Positions 1-5,750 of a DNA stretch of 11,200 nucleotides are shown here, one piece after another (positions within the stretch are counted from its first letter, which is position 1; each line of letters opens with the position of its first letter). The stretch covers positions 1 through 11,200 of the forward strand of contig DAJH01000065.1 in the NCBI GenBank assembly GCA_002498925.1, written 5' to 3'. The notes beneath the pieces were generated by a model. That model saw only the letters and a list, made by a program, of their open reading frames with translations. It ran no database searches and was not told the DNA's origin. This DNA comes from Euryarchaeota archaeon UBA173. Lineage in GTDB: Archaea; Thermoplasmatota; Poseidoniia; Poseidoniales; Thalassarchaeaceae. The position numbers and the translations under genes are program-made.

Positions 1-112
1 ACACGCCCGTCTCCCGCAAAGCCTCCCCCCCAAGAAGCCTAGCGTCGAAAAACCCCCTTTTCCAACCCTATACATCCGATGCCATCAAGCACGAAAGGCA
101 CTCCGAGCAACC
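1..112 (+). promoter_or_regulatory. 5' edge region with possible TATA-like element before the first gene
   Basis: No certain gene is visible in these 112 bases. A TATA-like CTATACAT lies at 68-75, about 40 bases before the ATG at 113, a reasonable distance for an archaeal promoter giving a short leader; no Shine-Dalgarno motif precedes the ATG. The reading frame of the gene at 113 is open all the way back to the window edge (no stop from position 2), so this stretch could also be an N-terminal coding extension cut by the window boundary. I favour noncoding because the translated extension is rich in Pro, Lys and Arg and looks unlike the protein that follows. Confidence 0.25.
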
Positions 113-1555
113 ATGGACCAGGGAAACCCACTGCCGACGCCCTATGGCGAAGGTAGCGGTTTCGTGCCAGCGAACGAGAGGGCACTATCCCGGGCCATCG
201 CAAGGAGGGACGCAGGCAGGAGGTTTTGGGTGTGGGCATCAATGGCTTGGCCCACACCAGGAATCAGGATGATGCTGTCCACAGTGGCCATCGTCTCCTC
301 CGCTATACTTCTGGTGGGTTGGAGGTACTCTTCAATCGAGCTATCCATCATCAGCTTCGTCGGCCTCTCTGTAATGTACGTTCCAACGAACCTAGCAGCT
401 TGGTATTCGTCGATGGTGGCAAGGGACAGACTGAGCCTTCGTGTCGAGGGGCACGCCTCAAAGGGTTCGTACCCCGGCTCAGAAAGGATACTCAATACCC
501 TCAGAGATCGAGTAGTTAGAGAGAGAATCAGACTTTTCTCAGCGATGCTCGCGGCATTCTCCCTCAATGCCATCTGGAGCTTCAACCCTGGAGAGGTCCT
601 GACTCCGTCTTTGCTCGCAGCGGCAGTTTTCTGTGGCGCTGTCTGCGTCCTGAACTCACTTATCCTAGAGGGCTCAATGCCGATGCGCACCAACGAATTC
701 ACTTTGCTCTCCCTTCATGCACCCACCTTGCACGACAGCACTCTAGACTCCGTGCTCACGGACCTGCTCAAGGCACACCTAGACCCACAGACAGCAGGCG
801 AGTGGGATGAATGGCTAGACTCCTTGGAGGTCACCGTTCGAACAGGACAGACGCCGGTATCGGCCATCGAACACGTTCTCCAAGCTATCCACCTTGAGCA
901 CAGGGGAATCATCGACCAAGAGGGCCTCAGATCAGAAGTCAGGACGGTCTTCAAGATAGCTGCAACAGACTCCCTCTTTGACCCAGAATCAAAATTCAAC
1001 ATATCCTCTCTCAGGGCTCTCCTCGCACACACGCGTGCTTGGGGTCCAGGCATGTTCAGACTCATTGACAGGCTCCAGGAGTCGTTGGCCGGAGAGGCCA
1101 CCTCCCCCCATGAGCTTTGGAGGCTAGATCTGGATCTCCCTCCTCGCTGCTCAGAAGGCCAGGGCGACCTTTTCGTCATGCTACATAATCACACCAGCAA
1201 AGACACCACGGTGGAAGTAGACATCCTGGCTGCTCAGGGAGAACCAGCATTCCAGAGCCTCAGGATAAAGGCCCCTTCATCAAACAGAGAGGCATCTTCA
1301 GGGCCACAGGGGGTCGCCTCTTTGGGCCGACTACTCGACAGGGCAGTCGTACTTTGGATAGGTTTGGCATGGTCAGACTCGGAATATGGCCCACATCCTG
1401 TGCAGGTCACCCTCAAGGGGGAATCAGGCGAGACACTATCATCCACCATAGTGCAGACAACACTGTCTTCGGGTGTCAATCCCGAAAGCGCTGCAGCCAG
1501 GATGACAGACGCTGCCGAGGCCGTAAGAAGGATAGCAATTCCGCTTGGCGAGTGA
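113..1555 (+). CDS. Four-helix membrane protein of unknown function
   Basis: I do not recognise the family. The 480-residue product has a charged N-terminus (RRDAGRR near residue 31), then four hydrophobic segments at about 51-71, 76-97, 139-155 and 162-185. The 98-138 loop is rich in Arg (MVARDRLSLR, LRDRVVRERIR). By the positive-inside rule the N-terminus, this loop and the long C-terminal part (190-480) would all be cytoplasmic. The C-terminal part begins helical (about 205-330) and then looks strand-rich (about 350-450), possibly a beta-sandwich, ending in a short helix. No catalytic motif is evident. ATG 113 is the first ATG but the frame stays open upstream to the window edge, so the start is not certain. 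The next gene follows after 66 bases on the same strand. The coding call is solid from length and composition; the function is unknown. Confidence 0.8.
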   Translation: MDQGNPLPTPYGEGSGFVPANERALSRAIARRDAGRRFWVWASMAWPTPGIRMMLSTVAIVSSAILLVGWRYSSIELSIISFVGLSVMYVPTNLAAWYSSMVARDRLSLRVEGHASKGSYPGSERILNTLRDRVVRERIRLFSAMLAAFSLNAIWSFNPGEVLTPSLLAAAVFCGAVCVLNSLILEGSMPMRTNEFTLLSLHAPTLHDSTLDSVLTDLLKAHLDPQTAGEWDEWLDSLEVTVRTGQTPVSAIEHVLQAIHLEHRGIIDQEGLRSEVRTVFKIAATDSLFDPESKFNISSLRALLAHTRAWGPGMFRLIDRLQESLAGEATSPHELWRLDLDLPPRCSEGQGDLFVMLHNHTSKDTTVEVDILAAQGEPAFQSLRIKAPSSNREASSGPQGVASLGRLLDRAVVLWIGLAWSDSEYGPHPVQVTLKGESGETLSSTIVQTTLSSGVNPESAAARMTDAAEAVRRIAIPLGE

Positions 1556-1584
1556 CCTTCATTCCTTACCTCCGAAGCGTCACG

Positions 1585-1593
1585 TTCATGATA
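1585..1593 (+). promoter_or_regulatory. Weak TATA-like element before the flavoprotein gene
   Basis: The 66-base gap between the membrane-protein gene and the flavoprotein gene contains TTCATGATA about 30 bases before ATG 1622. No Shine-Dalgarno motif lies in front of that ATG. This spacing would give a leaderless or nearly leaderless transcript, common in archaea. The match to an archaeal TATA box is poor, so this is only a candidate. Confidence 0.2.
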
Positions 1594-1621
1594 CGTCCCC
1601 GTCTGGATAACTCTGGTTACT

Positions 1622-3052
1622 ATGGAATCGTGGGGCGTTATCGTACTCGGCAGGGGCCCGGCAGCACTCAGAGCAGCTATTTCTGCGGCCGACTCCGGCT
1701 CCAGTCCAATAATTATCGACGGCGGCTCCGTGGGTTCTGGTTCCGGCATCGCACCCCTTTCGGGCTTGGCTGCATCAGTCAGCGAGACATCTCCAGCTTC
1801 TCACATAGAGGACACTATTTCCGCTGGAGGCGAAAAAACCGACAAGGAAGCGGCCGCAAGGATATGCGACCAAGCCGTAGTGACTCTAGCAGAACTCGAG
1901 AGATGGGGCTTAGTACTACGAAGGGACGATAGTGAACTACCACATCTCTCAGATGTCGAGGGGCATAGCGTACCCAGACTAGCGGGCTGTGGTGACAGCA
2001 CAATGAGGGAGGTAACTAGGATACTCGAAGAGCAGGCAATCAAGAGGGGCATCACTAGGAGAACCGACATGCTTCCTGTTTCCCTTGTGATGGACAACGA
2101 TCAGACTAGGGGCATAGTCGCACTGGACATAGAGACGGGCGAAGTCATAGGAATTCAAGCCAAGGCCGTGGTATTAGCCACGGACGGATATCAAGGGGTA
2201 TGGTCCGATCCGGCAAACGGCGCAGGTACAGGGGCAGCCATTTCAGCAGGCGCAGGCATATCCCTCAAAGGAATGGAGAACGTCCCCATGCACGCTCTTA
2301 CCGTGAGCGGAACGGATCTCTCCATCCCCATGGGGGTCCTCGGCTCGGGAGGCAGAATCAGGATGGAGTCGGGAGAGGACACAGACTCAGATGCGGTACT
2401 TTCCGGGGAGAGCTGCGTGCTTGATTTGAGGACAATGGAAAGGAACTCCTCAGATTGGTTCTCCCAAACAGCCTCCAGAGTCAGGAGTCGAACCGGGCTC
2501 GATATTTCATCAGAAGTTCTGCCTCTCTCTCCAAGCGTCTCTGCAACCACTGGAGGGGTGCCTGTAGACGAGAACGGAAGGGCGACTTTCAACGAGGGCA
2601 AGATGTGGTATACGGGGCTCTATGCAGCCGGGAGGTCCTGCTACACTGGGATGCATGGGTCGAAACCACTTCCAGGAAACGTGCTACTCGAAGACCTAGT
2701 TACCGGTAAGGCCGCAGGATCCCATGCCGCCAATTGGGCGTCAACTGCTTCATTCGGAGGAGCGGAAGAAATCTCCTCACAGGAGGAATCAACCAAACAC
2801 AAGATAGACTCGATGTTCGGAAGCGAGGGAAGCCCCGTCGGCCAAGTATCCAGGGCCCTCTCATCCGTAATGTCGAACGTCGACGGAAGTGGGGAAGAGT
2901 CATCCATGGCCGTTGCCATGGCCGGAATCAACGAGATTAGTAATGCAGGAATAAGGGTGACCGACCCCTCTCGTTCGATGAACACGGAACTGTCCTCGGC
3001 CATCCGCTTGGAAGGACTCCTAACCATTGCGAGAACTATCGCCGACTCGTAG
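1622..3052 (+). CDS. FAD-binding protein of the fumarate reductase/succinate dehydrogenase/aspartate oxidase family, catalytically divergent
   Basis: The 476-residue product has the family layout. A Rossmann FAD motif (VIVLGRGPAALRAA, about 6-19) is followed by the SGSGIAPLSGL loop (39-49), DTISAGG (64-70) and EGHSVPR (113-119). Next come VVLATDGYQGVW (183-194) and GTGAAISAGAGI (202-213), then MENVPMHALT with a conserved-type His224. The FAD-closing region GLYAAGRSCYTGMHG (332-346) runs into GNVLLEDLVTGKAAG. Residues 404-476 match the start of the C-terminal helical domain, with MNTELSSAIRLEGLL as the equivalent of the usual fNtdl..alEL.nmL. Several defining residues differ: no His for covalent FAD, SATTGG where SdhA has HYxMGG, and KPLPG where the family has an Arg (NRLGG). 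The protein ends just before the ESRGaHxRxDyP block, so it is shorter than SdhA (near 580 residues). It is probably a soluble flavin oxidoreductase of unknown substrate, and I would not call it SdhA or NadB. The HIT gene starts 8 bases after the stop. Confidence 0.8.
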   Translation: MESWGVIVLGRGPAALRAAISAADSGSSPIIIDGGSVGSGSGIAPLSGLAASVSETSPASHIEDTISAGGEKTDKEAAARICDQAVVTLAELERWGLVLRRDDSELPHLSDVEGHSVPRLAGCGDSTMREVTRILEEQAIKRGITRRTDMLPVSLVMDNDQTRGIVALDIETGEVIGIQAKAVVLATDGYQGVWSDPANGAGTGAAISAGAGISLKGMENVPMHALTVSGTDLSIPMGVLGSGGRIRMESGEDTDSDAVLSGESCVLDLRTMERNSSDWFSQTASRVRSRTGLDISSEVLPLSPSVSATTGGVPVDENGRATFNEGKMWYTGLYAAGRSCYTGMHGSKPLPGNVLLEDLVTGKAAGSHAANWASTASFGGAEEISSQEESTKHKIDSMFGSEGSPVGQVSRALSSVMSNVDGSGEESSMAVAMAGINEISNAGIRVTDPSRSMNTELSSAIRLEGLLTIARTIADS

Positions 3053-3055
3053 GTG
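3051..3055 (+). promoter_or_regulatory. Shine-Dalgarno site of the HIT gene, overlapping the upstream stop codon
   Basis: AGGTG, complementary to the CACCT of archaeal 16S rRNA 3' ends, begins inside the TAG stop of the flavoprotein gene and lies 5 bases before ATG 3061. It decides the HIT start in favour of ATG 3061 over the in-frame GTG at 3055 and TTG at 3058. It also suggests translation of the HIT gene from a shared mRNA with the upstream gene. Confidence 0.6.
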
Positions 3056-3060
3056 TGTTG

Positions 3061-3480
3061 ATGAGCAGAGAAAAGACAATTTTCACGAGAATCATCGAGG
3101 GCGAGTTGCCTTGTCACAAGCTGTTCGAAGACGAGTACGTAATCGCCTTTCTCGATATCCAGCCTCTGGCCAGAGGGCACACCCTGGTGGTCCCGAAAGA
3201 ATCAGCCCCCTCCATGGACAAACTTAGCGCAGAGTCAGCTTCTGCATTAGGACGCTCCCTACCTTCGTTGTGCCGTGCAGTGATGAGGGCCACCGGAGCG
3301 ACCGCCTACAACCTCCTGCAAAACAACGGAAGAGAGGCCGGGATGTCGGTCCCCCATGTCCATATCCACATCATACCGAGGTATCCCGACTCGACCCATT
3401 CATTCCTATGGGGGCCCGGGGAGATAGATCATTCAGAGGCATCAAAGCTCGCAGAAGCTATCTCAGCTACAATGGATTAG
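3061..3480 (+). CDS. HIT (histidine triad) family protein, Hint-like nucleotide hydrolase/transferase
   Basis: The 139-residue product is full length for the Hint branch of the HIT superfamily, which hydrolyses nucleotide phosphoramidates and related adenosine nucleotides in the cytoplasm. Family marks in order: an N-terminal IFTRIIEGELPCHKLFED (residues 7-24), AFLDIQPLARGHTLVVPK (about 29-46), NLLQNNGREAG (84-94), and the triad PHVHIHIIPR with His99, His101 and His103. The middle His is the nucleophile in characterised Hint proteins. The usual CxFC zinc-binding cysteines near the N-terminus are replaced (TIFTRI), so the N-terminal zinc site is absent, as in some other family members. The start is set by AGGTG five bases upstream. 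It sits 8 bases after the flavoprotein gene and 19 before the acyltransferase gene, probably in one operon. The exact substrate cannot be inferred. Confidence 0.93.
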   Translation: MSREKTIFTRIIEGELPCHKLFEDEYVIAFLDIQPLARGHTLVVPKESAPSMDKLSAESASALGRSLPSLCRAVMRATGATAYNLLQNNGREAGMSVPHVHIHIIPRYPDSTHSFLWGPGEIDHSEASKLAEAISATMD

Positions 3481-3499
3481 AATCGGTGCTTTCTCAACC

Positions 3500-4984
3500 A
3501 TGGTCCCTTCTGCAACGCACATGGAAGGCGGCCAACAGGCGCCCGACCTCGACCCCGAGCTGTCGAGCGGAGCGATGAAAATCAATCCCAGAAAGCTCGA
3601 AAAGGTCCCATGGGAACACAGTGGGAAGCATCCTGGAAGCCGGCCGTTCTGGGCGATTCTCCTCTGGGCGGTCGATATCGCATGGTCGATAATTTTCAGG
3701 AAGGCCCATATCGACAAAACCCCCGATTCGGATGGAGGCACCGTATTCGCATCGATCCACATCAACGGGCTTGTCGACCCATTAGCCATAGTGAAATCAC
3801 AGCGCAGGCCGTTTGTGAGCATAGGTAGGCACGACATAATGACAATGCCAGTCATTGGCTGGATGACAAGGAGGATGGGCTCGCAGCCAGTGATTAGGAG
3901 AGCGGAATTGAAGGGGGGTGTAAGCGACCCTGAATTCGCAGCAAAGATCAACCAAAGAAGTATGTTGACCATGGCCAACTGCATAGCATCTGGGCACCCG
4001 GCAGTGGTGATGCCAGAGGGAAAATCACACCAAGACTCGAAGCTACACGCACTCAGGACGGGAACACTGAGGTTCACCCTTAACGCGGCAAGCATAGCTC
4101 ATGAAAAAGGACTCCCAGTGCCCGTGATTCAACCGGTAGGGCTACACTACCGATGCCACCATTGGTTCCGCACGGAAGCATATATCGAATTTGGCGAACC
4201 AATCGAGATACCAATTGTAGACGACTCCCTCCACAGCGCGAAGTTGGCCGATGGCGAGTGGACAGAGCCGCCCGCTGAACATGTGATCCCTCTTCGAGAT
4301 GAGCTCTACGAGAAACTATCCGTAATCACACCAGACGCCCCGGATTGGGAGACCTACAGGGCATGGCATCTTCTTGGCCACCTCGCTGCGATAAAGGAGG
4401 GAAGGAAGATCCCATCGTACAAGGACGAGGTCCTGGCTGCGAGAGAGATTAGGGAATCAAATCCCCCTGAGGCCGTACTCGAAAGTGCGAAGGAGGCGGC
4501 TGGGATTCTGCACTCCGTAGACCTAGATGCCCGAGCGCTCGACGAATCGGCCAAGATAGCACAGAAAAGGGCGATCGGAGAAGGTTTGATTGGGGCATTA
4601 CTGATGATTGCAACAGCACCCATAGTCATCATCTCCTCGGGCCTCCAAACTCTGGCGGGTTGGTACATGGGGGACAACTCGGACGAAGGAATCGATGCTA
4701 GGACCACGCATCACATGATTGGAGGGGTGTTTTCGCCTCTACTTTTCTGGCCAATCACGTCTCTCGCTTTCACCCTGCTATTTTCCCTATCGAACCCGAT
4801 TGTCGAATTTTCTTGCGCCTTCCTGTCCATACTGGTCACGAACCTTATTTTCCTCAGGGGATATGATTTGTGGACCGACTTCAGAACCTCCCTAAGGCGC
4901 GTTGATCTGGCCCGTTCAGACAACGGCAAGAGGCTCGAGGAACTCCTGGCAGAGATAGAACCGCCACTAGTCGTTCTCAAATAG
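3500..4984 (+). CDS. PlsC-like glycerolipid acyltransferase with C-terminal membrane domain
   Basis: The 494-residue product has the four motifs of the LPLAT/PlsC superfamily, which transfers fatty acyl groups to glycerol-phosphate or lysophospholipid. Motif I is SIHINGLVDPL with His87 and Asp93. This is an H-x5-D spacing as in the NHPNsLlDp subgroup, not the classical H-x4-D. Motif II is SIGRHDIMTMPVIGWMTRRMG (about 107-127) ending in PVIRR. Motif III is VVMPEGKSH (169-177), and motif IV is VPVIQPVGLHY (207-217). A hydrophobic segment at 51-66 precedes the catalytic domain. A helical linker (about 260-360) leads to hydrophobic segments at about 361-390 and 408-452, a C-terminal membrane part that simple PlsC proteins of about 240 residues lack. 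The start is uncertain: ATG 3500 has only a weak GGTG at 3485-3488, and in-frame ATGs at 3521 and 3575 also leave the catalytic domain intact. The substrate is unproven; membrane lipid synthesis or remodelling is the likely role. Confidence 0.85.
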   Translation: MVPSATHMEGGQQAPDLDPELSSGAMKINPRKLEKVPWEHSGKHPGSRPFWAILLWAVDIAWSIIFRKAHIDKTPDSDGGTVFASIHINGLVDPLAIVKSQRRPFVSIGRHDIMTMPVIGWMTRRMGSQPVIRRAELKGGVSDPEFAAKINQRSMLTMANCIASGHPAVVMPEGKSHQDSKLHALRTGTLRFTLNAASIAHEKGLPVPVIQPVGLHYRCHHWFRTEAYIEFGEPIEIPIVDDSLHSAKLADGEWTEPPAEHVIPLRDELYEKLSVITPDAPDWETYRAWHLLGHLAAIKEGRKIPSYKDEVLAAREIRESNPPEAVLESAKEAAGILHSVDLDARALDESAKIAQKRAIGEGLIGALLMIATAPIVIISSGLQTLAGWYMGDNSDEGIDARTTHHMIGGVFSPLLFWPITSLAFTLLFSLSNPIVEFSCAFLSILVTNLIFLRGYDLWTDFRTSLRRVDLARSDNGKRLEELLAEIEPPLVVLK

Positions 4985-5006
4985 GGCCTGCTGCTCCAAA
5001 AGCAAC

Positions 5007-5639
5007 GTGGACAGGACAGAGGCTACCGCCGCAATAAGGGAATGGCTTCAGAATGAGAGCCTGGAAGCTAGGGACGTCGACGACCAACAGGCGACCCTGC
5101 ACCTCCACGTCAAATACCCCCCGACCAAGAGGGGCCACCTGTTCAATATCGTAATTCCCAAGAATAGAAATCTCGTCTTGATATATTCTGTTACCAGGGT
5201 CGATGAGGGACAGCAGGACGAGATGAAGGGCCTTTCCAACAACGAGCCCAATGACTGGAAGGATTGGCTCCATGAAACTAGACTAGACCTCACTAGGGCC
5301 GACCTAGATTGGGTCCTCCACGTAGGGGGAAAGTCCGAGGGCGTATCCGGGCCGCTTCAAGCCTTCAACCTCTCAAGGCCCATTTGGTTGGACGGCCTAT
5401 CCCAGAACGAGTTCATGCACACAATGAGGAGAGTGTGGCTCGCCAAACTCTCACTAATCCACAGGATAAAGCACCACTTCGGAACTGGAACCGGTAAACC
5501 AGGGCCGGTGGACGACTGGGCGAAGAAGAAGACCCGGAACGGTCCAAGAGCGCAGAACAAACCCCCTGAGCCAAGCCCAGTCGATATCGACGAGACGGGA
5601 GGGTTCGGGCGAGATTTCGATCCCGCCGATTGGGCCTGA
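5007..5639 (+). CDS. DUF2299-like archaeal protein with disordered C-terminal tail
   Basis: The product is 210 residues. Residues 1-157 resemble my recollection of the archaeal DUF2299 family. They have an N-terminal helix with REWLQNE (11-17), a strand pattern ATLHLHVKYPP (29-39), then LFNIVIPKNRNLVLIYSVT (45-63). A helix LHETRLDLTRADLDWVLH (88-105) follows, then RPIWLDGLSQNEFMHTMRRV (124-143). The family has no established function that I know of; the fold looks alpha/beta and cytoplasmic. Residues 160-210 are rich in Gly, Pro, Lys and Asp and look disordered, ending in FDPADWA. The start is GTG 5007: no in-frame ATG lies near it, and the homologous N-terminal helix would be lost with a later start. 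No Shine-Dalgarno motif is evident. It follows the acyltransferase gene by 22 bases and is probably the last gene of that unit. Confidence 0.8.
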   Translation: MDRTEATAAIREWLQNESLEARDVDDQQATLHLHVKYPPTKRGHLFNIVIPKNRNLVLIYSVTRVDEGQQDEMKGLSNNEPNDWKDWLHETRLDLTRADLDWVLHVGGKSEGVSGPLQAFNLSRPIWLDGLSQNEFMHTMRRVWLAKLSLIHRIKHHFGTGTGKPGPVDDWAKKKTRNGPRAQNKPPEPSPVDIDETGGFGRDFDPADWA

Positions 5640-5650
5640 AACAGTATTTC

Positions 5651-5662
5651 GGCAGATCTGCC
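5651..5662. promoter_or_regulatory. Perfect 12-base palindrome in the gap before the surface-protein gene
   Basis: GGCAGATCTGCC is a perfect inverted repeat lying 11 bases after the DUF2299-like stop codon and about 33 bases before the TATA-like element of the surface-protein gene. With no loop it is a better candidate for a dimeric regulator site than for an RNA hairpin. No T-tract follows that would make it a terminator. One occurrence in 111 bases may still be chance. Confidence 0.3.
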
Positions 5663-5694
5663 CCCTCCCAGCAAGTGACCGCTGGCCGTCGGGG

Positions 5695-5744
5695 TTAAGT
5701 ATTGAGAAAAACCAAACGAGACCGTTACAGCACAGTTAGGTGAG
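5695..5744 (+). promoter_or_regulatory. Promoter and Shine-Dalgarno site of the giant surface-protein gene
   Basis: TTAAGTATT at 5695-5703, preceded by a G-run that could serve as a BRE-like element, is a fair archaeal TATA box and would place transcription start near 5725. AGGTGAG at 5738-5744 is a good match to the archaeal anti-Shine-Dalgarno and ends 6 bases before ATG 5751. Together with the 111-base gap, the longest between genes here, this indicates that the surface protein is transcribed separately from the upstream genes. Confidence 0.5.
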
Positions 5745-5750
5745 TAGAAC

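Noticed and set aside
1354..1932. A 192-residue plus-strand open frame spanning the end of the membrane-protein gene and the start of the flavoprotein gene
   Set aside because: Its translation is rich in Arg, Ser and Cys without domain character, and it overlaps the FAD-binding motif of the true gene in another frame.
1622..3052. Assignment as sdhA or nadB
   Set aside because: Several catalytic positions and the covalent-FAD His are missing, and no sdhB, sdhC, nadA or nadC lies next to it, so only the family is named.
3055..3060. GTG 3055 or TTG 3058 as start of the HIT gene
   Set aside because: AGGTG at 3051-3055 would overlap or abut these codons, whereas it is well spaced for ATG 3061, which also fits the usual N-terminus of the family.
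3040..3120. Possible frameshift that removed the ESRGaHxRxDyP end of the flavoprotein
   Set aside because: None of the frames after the TAG at 3050-3052 encodes a remnant of that block, and the HIT gene begins directly with its own Shine-Dalgarno site. The short C-terminus appears genuine.
3463..4095. A 210-residue open frame on the minus strand opposite the acyltransferase gene
   Set aside because: The plus strand here encodes a protein with all four PlsC motifs; the opposite frame has no recognisable domain and is a by-product of codon bias.
5651..5662. The palindrome as an intrinsic terminator
   Set aside because: It has no loop and no following T-tract, so it does not look like either a bacterial hairpin terminator or an archaeal T-tract terminator.
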